From the NCBI RefSeq assembly GCF_000971985.1, contig NZ_LAQQ01000002.1:310001-374000 (forward strand): 64,000 bases of DNA, read 5' to 3'. Position numbers and translations under genes: made by a program. Shown piece after piece: positions 1 through 10,196 of this stretch (positions within the stretch are counted from its first letter, which is position 1; every line of letters starts with the position of its first letter). The notes under the pieces were generated by a model, which saw only the letters and a list, made by a program, of their open reading frames with translations, was not told where the DNA came from and did not search any database. Origin of the DNA: Paenibacillus dauci. GTDB lineage: Bacteria; Bacillota; Bacilli; Paenibacillales; Paenibacillaceae.

Positions 1-1047
1 AAACGCGTCCATTGGGCGATGATGATTGTCGGTTTTATTGTCGGGATTCCGGTATTTTTTGAAGTTGGTGTCATTCTGCTGATTCCAATTATTTTCCTGG
101 TTGCCCGCAAGACCGGGATGTCCCTGCTCAAAATTGGTATTCCGATTCTGGCAGGTCTGTCGACTGTACACGGACTGGTACCTCCGCATCCGGCACCGAT
201 GATTGCGATTGAAGCGTATAACGCCAATCTGGGCAGAACGATTCTGTATTCCTTGATCGTCGGCCTGCCAACTGCGATTATCGCCGGCCCGATCTTTGGT
301 AAATTTATCGGTAACCGTATTGTTGTACATCCGCCGCAGGAACTGGCAGATCAATTCGCTTCCAAGGAAGATCGCCAGTTGCCAGGCTTTGGTATTACCC
401 TGTTCACTATTTTGCTGCCGGTTATCCTGATGTTGATCGGATCGATTGCCGATATCGTAGACCCACAGGGAGTGAACAGCTTCACTCACGTAGCAGCATT
501 TATTGGACATGAAGTAATTGCGCTGCTGATCTCGGCAGTGTTCGCCTTTTTCTCACTGGGCTTTGCCCGCGGCTTCAGCAAAGAAGATGTCTCCCGATTC
601 ACCAGTGAATGTCTTGCTCCTACAGCCAGCATTATCCTGATTATCGGTGGCGGTGGTGCGTTCAAGCAGGTATTGATTGACAGCGGCGTGGGCGGTGCAA
701 TTGCCGATATCGCCAGTCAGACTCATATTAACGTGATCCTGTTTGCATGGCTCGTAGCAGCACTGATCCGTATCGCGACCGGCTCGGCTACTGTCGCCAT
801 GACTACAGCTGCCGGTATCGTTGCACCAGTGCTCGCTGTGAGCAGCGGTGTCAATATCGAACTGGTCGTACTGGCGACCGGTGCAGGTTCTCTGATCCTG
901 TCCCACGTCAACGATGCAGGCTTCTGGATGATCAAGGAATTCTTCGGTATGACCGTCGGTCAGACCCTGAAATCCTGGACCGCCATGGAGACGATCCTGT
1001 CCGTGGTCGGACTCATATTCATCATGATCCTGAGTGTATTTGTCTAA
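1..1047 (+). CDS. gntP: gluconate permease, GntP family (5' end outside window)
   Basis: Inner-membrane gluconate:H+ symporter. The reading frame is open from base 1, so the window shows only the C-terminal 348 codons or so of a protein usually about 450 residues long. The visible part is almost all hydrophobic helices. It carries the GntP-family stretches GLSTVHGLVPPHPAP and LILSHVNDAGFWMIKEFFG. The next gene on the same strand is gluconokinase, which makes uptake followed by phosphorylation of gluconate the obvious role. The 350 bp between them hold a large palindromic repeat. Any gntR regulator would lie outside the window. Confidence 0.93.
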   Translation, partial: KRVHWAMMIVGFIVGIPVFFEVGVILLIPIIFLVARKTGMSLLKIGIPILAGLSTVHGLVPPHPAPMIAIEAYNANLGRTILYSLIVGLPTAIIAGPIFGKFIGNRIVVHPPQELADQFASKEDRQLPGFGITLFTILLPVILMLIGSIADIVDPQGVNSFTHVAAFIGHEVIALLISAVFAFFSLGFARGFSKEDVSRFTSECLAPTASIILIIGGGGAFKQVLIDSGVGGAIADIASQTHINVILFAWLVAALIRIATGSATVAMTTAAGIVAPVLAVSSGVNIELVVLATGAGSLILSHVNDAGFWMIKEFFGMTVGQTLKSWTAMETILSVVGLIFIMILSVFV

Positions 1048-1205
1048 CATCTGCACCTAATGATTGCAGTATCGGAACTTATGTAAAAGCCAACCAGAAA
1101 GCAGAGCGGGAAGATACATTCTCCCCGTTCTGCTTTACTGCGTATAGGCGCTAGCCTTATCCGTTCGGCTATCTACCATGCACATCTCTCGTGCATAAGC
1201 AGAGA

Positions 1206-1326
1206 GCGAAGGAAAGAGAATTCTACCAGCGACTGACTTTTAAGAAGGGAGATCGACCGCTGCAAGCGGACATTCAAGATCTCCTTTCTTAACCGGAAGG
1301 AGTGGCAGAATCTCTTTTCGGAGCGG
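1206..1326. repeat. nested palindromic repeat, copy A
   Basis: Large imperfect palindrome between gntP and gntK. An outer arm (GAATTCTACCA at about 1218, TGGCAGAATCTCT at about 1303) encloses an inner 15-bp stem, 1240-1254 with 1278-1292, which has a single G.T wobble. A small GACCGC/GCGG-type hairpin sits at the tip. The same architecture with different stem sequences recurs twice at 42.46-42.80 kb. The rest of the 1048-1398 gap shows no gene. Confidence 0.8.
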
Positions 1327-1398
1327 AGACACCTTCCATGCACTGGTGCCATTGCTACTCTCATAGGCACCCATTTACAAGAAAAGAGGTTGATAACC

Positions 1399-2952
1399 AT
1401 GACAGACTCCACAATGAAACGAATGATCGGTGTAGATATCGGAACGACCAGTACCAAGTCGGTACTTTTTGAACAGGATGGAACCGTCGTAACTTCAGCG
1501 AATATCGGCTATCCGCTGTATACGCCCACTACGGCCACTGCTGAACAAGACCCGGATGAGATTTACCGGGCCGTACTGCATACCATTGCCGGCGTCATGG
1601 AACAGAGTGGTACAGCCGCAGACGATATTCTGTTTGCCTCTTTTAGCTCGGCGATGCACAGTGTGATTGCTGTCGATTCGGATGGAACACCGCTGACTCG
1701 CTGCATTACCTGGGCGGACAATCGCAGCGCTCCCTATGCCCGCAAGCTCAAGGAAGAATGGAACGGACACGAGATCTACATGCGTACCGGAACACCGATT
1801 CATCCGATGTCTCCATTGACCAAGCTGATCTGGCTGCGAGAAGAACATCCCGAGATTTTTGATCAGACCGCCAAATTTATTTCGATCAAGGAATATGTAT
1901 TTTTCCGTCTGTTCGGTCAGTATATTGTCGATCATTCTATCGCATCCTGTACCGGCATGCTCAATCTCAAGCAGTTGGACTGGGATCGGGAGGCGCTGCA
2001 ACTGGCTGGTATTACAGCGGATCGCCTATCTACACTCGTACCAACAACCCATTTGATCGAGGGACTGCATGCAGAGGCTGCAGCCGAGATGAAGCTGGGG
2101 CTAACAACACCATTTATCGTGGGTGCCAGTGACGGAGTATTGTCCAATCTGGGAGTAGGCGCTATCGAGCCGGGAGTGGTTGCAGTAACGATCGGCACGA
2201 GCGGAGCGATTCGTACTGTAGTGGATCAGCCGGTGACCGACCCCAAAGGTCGCATTTTCTGTTATGCACTGACCGAGGACAAATGGGTTATCGGTGGTCC
2301 TGTTAACAATGGCGGGATGCTGTTCCGCTGGGTAAGGGATGAATTTGCTGCTTCGGAAGTAGAGACGGCCAAGCGTCTTGGTATCGATTCCTATGATGTG
2401 CTGACACGGATCGCCGAGCAGGTACGTCCGGGTTCGGATGGACTGCTGTTCCACCCGTATCTGACCGGCGAGCGTGCGCCATTGTGGAATCCGGATGCAC
2501 GTGGTTCCTTTATCGGACTGACGATGAAGCACCGCAAAGAGCATATGATCCGCTCGGTGCTGGAAGGGGTTATTTTTAACCTGTATACGGTTATGCTGGC
2601 TATGGAAGAACAGATCGGTCGTCCGGCCCGTATTCATGCGACCGGTGGATTTGCCCGTTCCTCATTATGGCGCCAAATGATGGCGGATATTTTCGACCAG
2701 GAAGTCATTGTGCCGGAAAGTATTGAGAGCTCCTGTCTCGGTGCCGTGGTACTGGGACTGTATGGTACCGGTCGTATCGAATCGCTGGATATCGTCTCCG
2801 GAATGATCGGTTCTACCCATAGTCATGAGCCGGAACCTGCAGCTACCCATGTCTATCATCAGCTACTGCCGATCTATATTTCTATTTTCCGCAGTCTGGA
2901 GCAGCAGTACAGCGCGATTGCCGAATTCCAGAATAGTATGGGTGAAGCCTGA
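1399..2952 (+). CDS. gntK: gluconokinase (FGGY carbohydrate kinase)
   Basis: ATP-dependent phosphorylation of gluconate to 6-phosphogluconate in the cytoplasm, feeding the pentose phosphate pathway. About 517 residues, normal for FGGY kinases. The N-terminal phosphate-binding block is GVDIGTTSTKSVLFEQDG. The second ATPase-fold half has GTSGAIRTVV and the C-terminal FGGY-type block ATGGFARSSLWRQMMADIF. I place the start at ATG 1399, because AGAGG at 1384-1389 lies nine bases upstream. An in-frame TTG at 1390 touches the ribosome binding site. It follows gntP in the same direction. Gluconate specificity is inferred from that neighbour and overall resemblance. Confidence 0.9.
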   Translation: MTDSTMKRMIGVDIGTTSTKSVLFEQDGTVVTSANIGYPLYTPTTATAEQDPDEIYRAVLHTIAGVMEQSGTAADDILFASFSSAMHSVIAVDSDGTPLTRCITWADNRSAPYARKLKEEWNGHEIYMRTGTPIHPMSPLTKLIWLREEHPEIFDQTAKFISIKEYVFFRLFGQYIVDHSIASCTGMLNLKQLDWDREALQLAGITADRLSTLVPTTHLIEGLHAEAAAEMKLGLTTPFIVGASDGVLSNLGVGAIEPGVVAVTIGTSGAIRTVVDQPVTDPKGRIFCYALTEDKWVIGGPVNNGGMLFRWVRDEFAASEVETAKRLGIDSYDVLTRIAEQVRPGSDGLLFHPYLTGERAPLWNPDARGSFIGLTMKHRKEHMIRSVLEGVIFNLYTVMLAMEEQIGRPARIHATGGFARSSLWRQMMADIFDQEVIVPESIESSCLGAVVLGLYGTGRIESLDIVSGMIGSTHSHEPEPAATHVYHQLLPIYISIFRSLEQQYSAIAEFQNSMGEA

Positions 2953-3078
2953 AAATAGACCAAAAGGACAATAAATCCCTTATCCAGACTTCCTGAAAAT
3001 GGTATACTGGGTCAAACAGCTATTCTCGGATGTAATTCTCGTATAGTTGTCAGACAACAGTAAGGTTGTGGTGGTAAC

Positions 3079-4287
3079 GTGGATTTTAATCTGGATATGA
3101 AAACGGTATTCATGTCCCTGATATTTGGTCATATTTTCACTGTCATTCTGATTACTGCCTATCGTCGTTCTTCGGTCAAGGACCGTTCGGTCAACCTATT
3201 TATTCTCGCCAAATGGCTTCAGGCGATTGCCTGGGCGATGCTGATTTTCCGTAGTGCAATGCCGGAGATAATGTCTATCGTGCTCGCCAATACGCTTTTG
3301 TTTATCGGTGCAGCGATGGAGACGGCAGCACTGCTGATTTTACAGCAGGTATTTACACGCAGGGCAAGACGCTGGCATTTCCTGTATATGATCATCTGTG
3401 TAGTTGGTTTTGCAGTCATTTATATGGTTGGTGTATCCGAAAGTACACGGATTGTCTATGCTTCGATTGGGACGACTGTGTTCCTGATATATCCGGTCTA
3501 TCGGATGACCCGCGAACCGCAGGCTTCTCCGCTGAAAAGGCTGGTGGGCTACCTGTACGGGGTAGTTGCTATCAGTCTGGTGTCACGGGCAGTAGCAGCT
3601 CTGCAGCTGGGCACACATGCAGGACTCTTCACGGTGGGGTTGTATCAGACATTTTCCTTTATTGCGCTTTATCTGATTATGATTCTTGGGAACATCGGTT
3701 TTGTCTTGTTGTCCAAGGAACAGGCCGATGCGGATCTGCTGCGGATGGCGAGTTATGACGAGATGACCGGTGTGTTCAACCGGCGTACTTTTATCGTACA
3801 GAGTCGTAATCATATCCATAAGCTGGCCCGGCAGGGGAAGCAGGTCTCATTTATTTTGTTTGATGTGGATGCTTACAAGACTATTAATGATACATATGGT
3901 CATTTTACGGGAGACCGTGTATTGAGGGATATGGCAAACCGGGTCAAGGAGTGTCTATCCCGTTTCCCTGCCGAGAATTACCTGTTTGGTCGATATGGTG
4001 GAGATGAATTTGCTGTGCTGCTGTCGGATACAGATGAGCGTGAAGCTGCCGAATGGGCAGAAGCGTTAAGACGGACAATTGCCGATAATCTCTCGGACAT
4101 ACTGCCGGTAGCGTACACGATCAGTCTGGGCGTAGTGACCGTACGGGCAGCAGCCGATATTCAATTGGATACACTGTACGTGCTGAGTGATCAGGCACTG
4201 TATAAAGCCAAGCGTGCCGGACGCAATCGGGTTGCTGTGCATGTGCCGCAGACCGATACGATAGAGACTGTACAGCAGTCTAATTAA
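3079..4287 (+). CDS. membrane-bound diguanylate cyclase (GGDEF)
   Basis: Makes the second messenger cyclic-di-GMP from two GTP. The first 210 residues or so contain about six hydrophobic helices forming a membrane sensor region of no recognised family. A GGDEF domain follows, starting near MTGVFNRRTF, with the intact signature GGDEF at residues 307-311 and the upstream FILFDVDAYKTINDTYGH block. I see no RxxD inhibitory site at the usual place upstream. The start is GTG 3079; an ATG six codons later is possible. No EAL domain is present, so a synthesising role is likely. A strong terminator follows at 4334. Confidence 0.9.
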   Translation: MDFNLDMKTVFMSLIFGHIFTVILITAYRRSSVKDRSVNLFILAKWLQAIAWAMLIFRSAMPEIMSIVLANTLLFIGAAMETAALLILQQVFTRRARRWHFLYMIICVVGFAVIYMVGVSESTRIVYASIGTTVFLIYPVYRMTREPQASPLKRLVGYLYGVVAISLVSRAVAALQLGTHAGLFTVGLYQTFSFIALYLIMILGNIGFVLLSKEQADADLLRMASYDEMTGVFNRRTFIVQSRNHIHKLARQGKQVSFILFDVDAYKTINDTYGHFTGDRVLRDMANRVKECLSRFPAENYLFGRYGGDEFAVLLSDTDEREAAEWAEALRRTIADNLSDILPVAYTISLGVVTVRAAADIQLDTLYVLSDQALYKAKRAGRNRVAVHVPQTDTIETVQQSN

Positions 4288-4333
4288 TAAGTAAACCCGT
4301 ATAATCGGGTGGGATGGATCAATCGTATAATAC

Positions 4334-4366
4334 AAAAAGACGCTCTGTGAATCAGGGCGTCTTTTT
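4334..4366 (+). terminator. intrinsic terminator after diguanylate cyclase
   Basis: AGACGCTCTG pairs with CAGGGCGTCT (one wobble) around a 5-base loop, flanked by A and T runs. It can serve both strands, so it may also end the convergent gene at 4470. Confidence 0.85.
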
Positions 4367-4469
4367 GTATTTGTATGGTTTTATTTTCCGTCATACGGTG
4401 GGTCTATAGGATATCCTGCAGATAACTGCGCCTACCTATGACCATATAGCTGGAAGACAGGATAACGAT

Positions 4470-5306
4470 TTATTTTTTGGTGGAATAGTGGTACAGATTG
4501 TCAGCGAGTGACTGCATCGTAGCACTCGTATTATGCAGACGCTCAATCACATCGGTAAAGGAACTGACTAGCGTGGCCTGCTCTTTGGAGGAAGAAGTGA
4601 TCTGTTCGATCTCCCGCTCCATATTGCGGATCGATTCCTGCACATCGCGCAGCGCCGTCTCGATATCACCGGTCGCCTGCTTGGCATTGACGGACAGCTT
4701 GCGGACTTCGGTCGCAACAACGCCGAATCCGGCACCCAGTTCGCCGACACGAGCTGCTTCGATCGCTGCATTCAGACCCAGCAGATTCGTCTGCTCTGAG
4801 ATTTCCTTGATCAGCGTCGCAACTTCATTGATTTTGGAAGACTTTTGAACGGTAGTTTTGCTGTTTTGCAGAATCTGCTCGCTGGTGGCCTGCAGTTCTT
4901 CGGCATGGGCAGCGACATGCTGGACCATATCGACCAGACTGTTGGAGATCGAGCGGCTCTCATCTACAATTTTGTCCAAGTTCAGGGCTGTTGTCTGCTC
5001 ATAGAATACATTGAACATGGCAACCAGCTTGTTGTCTTCGATAATAGGTACCGAGATGCCTTCCAGCGGATAGCCGAATACTTCCGCCGGGAAGAAGGAG
5101 ATGGACGTGTTGTGTTTATCTTTTACACCGTTAAAATTAAGGAAGCTTGGATCCAGGGGACTGCCTGCCGAGTAGCCCAGGTTAAAGTCTCCCAGCTGTT
5201 CGTAGAACAGAATTTTCTCGTGGTCATATACGGAGACTGCAGCTTTTTCGCGCAGGCCTTTGGTGAAGTATGGAATTACACTAATCAGAGCATTAACGAT
5301 ACTCAT
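4470..5306 (-). CDS. soluble methyl-accepting chemotaxis-type signalling protein
   Basis: 278 residues, without membrane helices, so a cytoplasmic transducer. Residues 1-100 or so form a small sensor domain I cannot assign. From about residue 110 to the end there is a short coiled-coil MCP signalling domain with the conserved hairpin tip [19 protein letters not shown], followed by [13 protein letters not shown]. It is much shorter than classical receptors and has few methylation helices. The start ATG at 5306 has AAGGACGGG upstream. It is likely to contact CheA/CheW, but no chemotaxis operon lies next to it. Confidence 0.85.
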   Translation of the reverse strand: MSIVNALISVIPYFTKGLREKAAVSVYDHEKILFYEQLGDFNLGYSAGSPLDPSFLNFNGVKDKHNTSISFFPAEVFGYPLEGISVPIIEDNKLVAMFNVFYEQTTALNLDKIVDESRSISNSLVDMVQHVAAHAEELQATSEQILQNSKTTVQKSSKINEVATLIKEISEQTNLLGLNAAIEAARVGELGAGFGVVATEVRKLSVNAKQATGDIETALRDVQESIRNMEREIEQITSSSKEQATLVSSFTDVIERLHNTSATMQSLADNLYHYSTKK

Positions 5307-5658
5307 TTTATCCCGTCCTTTTCGTTCGAATACAGTACATTTTCTATTTATCGGCGAGGGACAGATTAATATTTAGCAGCTTACGATTAGTAATATATGG
5401 ATAATAGTATGATTTATCCATAATATGAAAATATAAAGAGGTAATAATGTGATATAAGCTGTCAAAACGTCTTGTTTGCATCAATAATATGCTAAATACG
5501 TTAATAAAGGAAGCGAAAAAGTTTTTGTGATTATGAATACAAAGCAAAAAGAGCGGCAGACCAAAGTCCAACCGCTCTTCGAAAAGCAATACTTGTCTAC
5601 AAAAGCAGATCCTGCCTGCAGCCAAGCCGTATTTACAGCATTCACATCCGTAGTGCTT
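5307..5658. other. gene-free stretch
   Basis: AT-rich gap between two minus-strand genes. It holds the hairpin at 5549-5579 and presumably the promoter of the chemotaxis-type gene. An open frame on the minus strand (5344-5625) has no ribosome binding site and no recognisable protein character. Confidence 0.6.
5549..5579 (-). terminator. terminator downstream of cysteine-cluster gene
   Basis: AAGAGCGG pairs with CCGCTCTT. Read on the minus strand the stem is followed by TTTTTGC, so it can end the transcript of the 5659-7102 gene pair. Confidence 0.7.
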
Positions 5659-5925
5659 CTATGACTGCATATCCGGCGCAGTCAGACGTTCCAGCTCTTC
5701 CAGATAGGCAAAGGCATAATCATCCGATGTGCCGCACATTTCCAGGGATGCTGCAAGACCTCCGCATACCTCCGGGCGCTCCGGCTGTCCAAACAGACCG
5801 CATCGGCGCTCAGAAGTCAGATGAATACATGGGGTTCCAGCAGGCTTGCCCTTTGGCATGCCGGGAATCGGTGAGGATATGGATATAATAATGCAGCATG
5901 CTGCACAGCCGGGACGGCATTCCAT
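5659..5925 (-). CDS. YkgJ-type cysteine-cluster protein
   Basis: Small protein (88 residues from the start chosen here) with the cysteine pattern of the YkgJ/UPF0153 metal-binding family: CRPGCAACC near the N terminus, then [19 protein letters not shown] and a late MC. These cysteines are thought to bind Zn or an Fe-S cluster; the biochemical role is unknown. The start is placed at ATG 5925 because CAGGAGA lies seven bases upstream. A longer frame reaches 6015 and would overlap the end of the preceding gene. It follows the MetE-like gene in the same direction, probably as one transcript. Confidence 0.8.
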   Translation of the reverse strand: MECRPGCAACCIIISISSPIPGMPKGKPAGTPCIHLTSERRCGLFGQPERPEVCGGLAASLEMCGTSDDYAFAYLEELERLTAPDMQS

Positions 5926-5980
5926 CGTAATCTCTCCTGTCGGGTTCATGATGCGGGATGGGCTGCCAGTCATGACTGTT

Positions 5981-7102
5981 TTATTTCCATACATCCTCGG
6001 CGATCTGGATGACATGGCGCAGCTTTTCCCATTGTTGTTCTTCGGTCAGTAGGTTGCCTTCCTCGGTGGAGGCGAATCCGCATTGCGGACTCAGACACAG
6101 CTGATCCAGGTTTACATATTTGGCGGCTTCGTCGATCCGGCGCTTGATCTCGTCCACGCTCTCCAGCTCTCCGTGCTTGGAAGTAACCAGACCGAGTACG
6201 ATCTGCAGATCACGGCGCTTCACATGGCGCAGTACATCGAGTGAACCGGAGCGTTCATCGTCGAACTCCATGAACAGACCGTTCAGATTCAGCTGATCCA
6301 TAATGGCATCGGCGGCACCGTCATAACCACCGGAAGCCGTCCAGGTGGAGCGGAAGTTACCACGGCAAATATGCATTGTAATAACCATATCGTCCGGACG
6401 GTCAGCTACAGCCAGATTCACCAGTTTGACGGAATCGGCGAGCATGCGATCCGGATCTTTGCCATCTGCACGCAGCTTGGCTTTGGCTTCTTCGGAGAAA
6501 AAGGCTGCCCATGATGTATCATCCAGCTGTAGATAACGGCAACCAGCATCGTAAAAGGCACGAAGTGCTTTTTGGTAGGCAAGCCCAAGATCGTGTAGCA
6601 ATACGTCGCTATCCGCATACAGATCGGATTCGATTTTACCACGAAATTGCAGCATATTGGGGCTTGGAATCGTCATTTTTGCGGTACGATCCGGGCTGAC
6701 AATACTGTGCAGGAATTTGTAATCATCCAGATGCGGATGATCGGTAAAATCGATTTTGTCGGTTACTTTGATGCCACGTGCTTTGGTCGTTACCCCATGG
6801 AACTGGATACCTTTATCCGACTCAAAAGCCTCAACGCCATCCAGATTTTCCAGGAAGTCAAAATGCCACCAGGCCCGGCGGAATTCACCGTCGGTAATAG
6901 ACTGCAGGCCGATTTCTTCCTGTTTGGCTACGATACGGCGAATTTCTTCGTCTTCGATCTGTCGCAGCTGCTGGGCGTTAATCTCACCAGCAGATTGCTG
7001 AAGACGTGCTTGCTTGATTTTATCGGTGCGAAGCAGACTGCCTACATGATCTGCACGAAAAGGCGCAGTCGTATGCAGCAGGGAAGATGGAGAAGAAGTC
7101 AT
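5981..7102 (-). CDS. yxjG: MetE C-terminal-like methyltransferase (YxjG/YxjH type)
   Basis: 373 residues, matching the short cobalamin-independent methionine synthase family that contains only the catalytic C-terminal barrel. The predicted reaction is methyl transfer to homocysteine or a related thiol. The Zn-binding residues are visible: the His and Cys of MHICRGNF, the Glu in [10 protein letters not shown] and the Cys of LSPQCGFAS. The N-terminal block [12 protein letters not shown] is typical. B. subtilis homologues are controlled by an S-box, but the 140 bp upstream show no SAM-riboswitch conserved core. The true methyl donor is not established for this family. Confidence 0.85.
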   Translation of the reverse strand: MTSSPSSLLHTTAPFRADHVGSLLRTDKIKQARLQQSAGEINAQQLRQIEDEEIRRIVAKQEEIGLQSITDGEFRRAWWHFDFLENLDGVEAFESDKGIQFHGVTTKARGIKVTDKIDFTDHPHLDDYKFLHSIVSPDRTAKMTIPSPNMLQFRGKIESDLYADSDVLLHDLGLAYQKALRAFYDAGCRYLQLDDTSWAAFFSEEAKAKLRADGKDPDRMLADSVKLVNLAVADRPDDMVITMHICRGNFRSTWTASGGYDGAADAIMDQLNLNGLFMEFDDERSGSLDVLRHVKRRDLQIVLGLVTSKHGELESVDEIKRRIDEAAKYVNLDQLCLSPQCGFASTEEGNLLTEEQQWEKLRHVIQIAEDVWK

Positions 7103-7241
7103 TATACATAACCTACTTTCTGGATGGGAATAATATTATATTGCATGGTAGCAGAGTTTGCATGGGATGTAAACGGTCGTTCTGCCAGAAGCAGCACGCT
7201 GAGGCGGTTACTTCAACCTCAGTTGCACTTTGCATTAACTA

Positions 7242-8471
7242 TTAGGCCTGTTCTTCGAACAATCGGCAGATTTCCACAATAACGGTAGTTGCTTTGACCA
7301 TATTGTCGACCGAGACATACTCGTATTTACCGTGGTAATTCTCGCCACCGGTGAAGATATTCGGTGTTGGCAGTCCCATATACGAGAGCTGTGCACCATC
7401 CGTACCACCACGTACCGGCGTGATATGTGGCGGGATGCCCAGATTCTTCATCGCCTGTTCAGCAGTATCGACGATATGCATCACCGGCTCGATCTTCTCG
7501 CGCATATTGTAATACTGATCATTCATCTCCAGCAGGATGCTATCTTCTCCATACGTCTGGCGGAATTCGTGCACGATGCTGGTCAGTGTATTTTTCTTGT
7601 GTTCAAAAGCTTCACGGTCAAAGTCACGAATAATGTAGGAGAGCTGTGTCTGCTCCACATCACCATGAATCGACATCAGATGATAGAATCCTTCGTAACC
7701 ATCTGTAAATTCAGGTGCTTCTTCTACAGGCAGACGGCGGTGCAGCTCCATGGCGATTTTGGTCGCGTTGATCATTTTGCCTTTGGCTGTGCCGGGGTGT
7801 ACATTGGTTCCTTTGCAGATGACTTTAGCGGCAGCTGCGTTGAATGTCTCGTATTCCAGTTCGCCCAGTGGACCGCCGTCTACCGTGTAGGCATACTGCG
7901 CGCCATAGGCAGCCACATCGAACTTGTGCGGACCGCGTCCGATTTCTTCATCCGGGGTAAAGGCGACCCGGATCTTGCCGTGCTTGATCTCCGGATTGCG
8001 GATCAGATGATGCATCGCAGTCATAATCTCGGCGATGCCGGCTTTGTTGTCTGCGCCAAGCAGGGTCGTGCCGTCTGTCGTCATCAGGGTATGACCGTGA
8101 TAGCCATCCAGCTCCGGGAAGTCTCGCGGAGACAATACAATACCGTGTTGCTGATTCAGCAGGATATCTCCGCCGTGGTAATCAACCAGCTGTGGTTTTA
8201 CATTTTTGCCGGTAAAATCAGTCGCTGTATCCACGTGAGCCATAAAGCCGATTACCGGTACATCCTTGTCGGTATTGGACGGCAGAGTAGCCATCACATA
8301 ACCGTTATCATCAAGTGTCACATCCTCCATGCCGATCGTGTTCAGGTCCTGCACCAGCTGGCGCAGCAGATCCCACTGGCCGGGTGTGGAAGGGCAAGTG
8401 TCGCTATCTTCATTGGATTGGGTATCGATTTGGACATAGGAGGTCAGGCGTTCAATTAGTTCATTTTTCAA
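7242..8471 (-). CDS. pepT: peptidase T (tripeptide aminopeptidase)
   Basis: Cytoplasmic M20-family zinc exopeptidase that removes the N-terminal residue of tripeptides. 409 residues, the usual length. Metal-site motifs are intact: [37 protein letters not shown], and the late His in [11 protein letters not shown]. The lid domain with [16 protein letters not shown] lies in the middle. The start codon is TTG at 8471, preceded by AGAGGAG ten bases upstream; no ATG fits better. It is transcribed alone. Confidence 0.95.
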   Translation of the reverse strand: MKNELIERLTSYVQIDTQSNEDSDTCPSTPGQWDLLRQLVQDLNTIGMEDVTLDDNGYVMATLPSNTDKDVPVIGFMAHVDTATDFTGKNVKPQLVDYHGGDILLNQQHGIVLSPRDFPELDGYHGHTLMTTDGTTLLGADNKAGIAEIMTAMHHLIRNPEIKHGKIRVAFTPDEEIGRGPHKFDVAAYGAQYAYTVDGGPLGELEYETFNAAAAKVICKGTNVHPGTAKGKMINATKIAMELHRRLPVEEAPEFTDGYEGFYHLMSIHGDVEQTQLSYIIRDFDREAFEHKKNTLTSIVHEFRQTYGEDSILLEMNDQYYNMREKIEPVMHIVDTAEQAMKNLGIPPHITPVRGGTDGAQLSYMGLPTPNIFTGGENYHGKYEYVSVDNMVKATTVIVEICRLFEEQA

Positions 8472-8639
8472 GACGGGTCAGACTCCTCTCGGTAAGTAGC
8501 AGATGGTTGAATCTTATTTTGTCATTTTAGCATAAGTTCGATGATGGTAACGGATAAGTTCACTGCATGGATGGTATCGTATAGCAGAAGTAGGCTGCGA
8601 AGCTCCCCTGTTATCTTTCAATAAACCTGCACCAAAAAA

Positions 8640-8664
8640 GGGATAACACGAATCGCGTTATCCC
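8640..8664 (-). terminator. bidirectional terminator
   Basis: GGGATAAC and GTTATCCC pair around a 9-base loop. On the minus strand the stem is followed by a T run, which ends the 8685-10196 gene. Confidence 0.8.
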
Positions 8665-8684
8665 TGGTTAAAGGCTATGGTTAG

Positions 8685-10196
8685 TTACTGTGAGCTGGAC
8701 GGCTGGGAAGCGGATGCCGGATGATCCTGACGATCCGAAGCACCCAGGCGCAGCAGATGTTTGCGAAAAGCATGCATAACCAGCAGATGCACACGGGCCT
8801 GCGTGAATTTGTACAGGAACCATGGCAGCGATGGCAAATAATCATGAATCGCGATTACGCATTCCTGAGTACCGGGAATCTGCTGAAACTCCAGTCGTCC
8901 TTCATGCGTCTCCTTGATCCGTGCAAAGGCACCGCCGGTAATATAATACACGGCACTTCCGGCATCACTGCGCTCCGGACAGAACGTCAGCTCCAGGATC
9001 GGCTTGCGGAGAAATCGCACATATACGCGGTAATGACCGGGTTGATCCTGCTCGGTACGTACGATACCCGGCAGCAAGCGTCCCAGCCATTCCATATAAT
9101 AACTGCCGGCCCAGCGTGCATTTTTCCCTTCGGGTATAAGTACACGCTGGATGGAGCGCACATCCGATACCGCCGGAGCAGATGAGGAAGACGTTTGGGC
9201 CTGTTTGGCAGGCTTTGTTTTCTGCTTGTGTTGTTCCTGTGATTCCTGTTCCAGAGCGATCCGGGCTGCATCTTCAAAAGTCACTTTGCCATCGCTGATG
9301 CCCGGTACATGGTGGTCCTTATGGGCAACCATCGGGTGAGCCAGACTCTCGACCAGCGGATAGACCATCTCGCGCGGCATCTGGGTGACCAGAGTGACCC
9401 ATAGTCTCGACAGACCGATCGTCAGCAGCGGAATATCGATAAAGGTACGACGCTTGTGCATCACTTCAGCAGTTTTTTCCATCATCTGTTTGTAGGTCAT
9501 CACATCGGGACCACCCACATCAATAGCACGGTTATACAGCTGTGGACTGCCTATGCTCTGCTGGATCGCATTCAGTACGTCCGACAGGGCAATCGGATGG
9601 GTCATGGTACGTGTCCACTCCGGCAGTGTCATAATCGGCAGTCTGCGAACCAGTCGTGCCAATATTGGAAAAGAAGAGCCCTGCGGTCCCACGATCAGTC
9701 CGGCGCGAATTGTGGTAACCGGTACACCGTAGGAACCGAGCACCTGCTCCACCTCCAGACGACTGCGCAAGTGGCGGGACAACTGCTCCCGCGGTACATT
9801 TTCCGGGATGATGCCGCTCAGGTAAATAATCTGCTTGATTCCATTTTTGCGGGCAGCCCGTGCGAAGTGATCCGCCAGAATAACATCCATATCTTCGAAT
9901 TTGGCCTGGGTCAGCTTGGCGGTCGGCATCATGGAATGAACCAGATAGATGGCATAGTCTGCGCCTTCCAGACATTCATCCGCTTCAGACATGGAGAACA
10001 GCTCACAGGCACGCCATTCTACATGTTCATTATTGTGGTCCTTGCGCTCATGACGGGACAGCGCAATCACATCATAGTCACGTACGAGCTGCTGGAGCAT
10101 ATTGTGACCAATATAGCCGGTTGCTCCGGTGAGTACGATTTTGGGACGGCGGGTAGTAAAGGACGGTTCCGCAGCAGAGTGGTTAACAGGATTCAT
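8685..10196 (-). CDS. NAD(P)-binding atypical SDR protein with C-terminal extension
   Basis: 503 residues. The N-terminal 290 or so form an atypical short-chain dehydrogenase (NmrA / complex-I 39-kDa-like) with the dinucleotide motif VLTGATGYIGHNM and the later blocks YLSGIIPEN and TIRAGLIVGPQGSSF. After a Gln/Lys/Ser-rich linker (about 320-345) comes a C-terminal domain of about 150 residues resembling DUF2867-type proteins. The canonical YxxxK catalytic pair is not evident, so a redox-sensing or isomerase role is as likely as a dehydrogenase. Start ATG 10196 with GAGGTG upstream. Transcribed alone. Confidence 0.75.
   Translation of the reverse strand: MNPVNHSAAEPSFTTRRPKIVLTGATGYIGHNMLQQLVRDYDVIALSRHERKDHNNEHVEWRACELFSMSEADECLEGADYAIYLVHSMMPTAKLTQAKFEDMDVILADHFARAARKNGIKQIIYLSGIIPENVPREQLSRHLRSRLEVEQVLGSYGVPVTTIRAGLIVGPQGSSFPILARLVRRLPIMTLPEWTRTMTHPIALSDVLNAIQQSIGSPQLYNRAIDVGGPDVMTYKQMMEKTAEVMHKRRTFIDIPLLTIGLSRLWVTLVTQMPREMVYPLVESLAHPMVAHKDHHVPGISDGKVTFEDAARIALEQESQEQHKQKTKPAKQAQTSSSSAPAVSDVRSIQRVLIPEGKNARWAGSYYMEWLGRLLPGIVRTEQDQPGHYRVYVRFLRKPILELTFCPERSDAGSAVYYITGGAFARIKETHEGRLEFQQIPGTQECVIAIHDYLPSLPWFLYKFTQARVHLLVMHAFRKHLLRLGASDRQDHPASASQPSSSQ

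Noticed and set aside
1173-1457. Small minus-strand frame upstream of gntK
   Set aside because: Runs through the palindromic repeat and has no ribosome binding site or recognisable product.
5344-5625. 93-codon minus-strand frame
   Set aside because: Spans a terminator hairpin, lacks a ribosome binding site, and its composition looks non-coding.
7103-7241. SAM (S-box) riboswitch before the MetE-like gene
   Set aside because: The conserved S-box core is absent and the leader is too short and AT-rich.
7332-8459. 375-codon open frame on the plus strand
   Set aside because: Antisense shadow of pepT; no ribosome binding site or motif.
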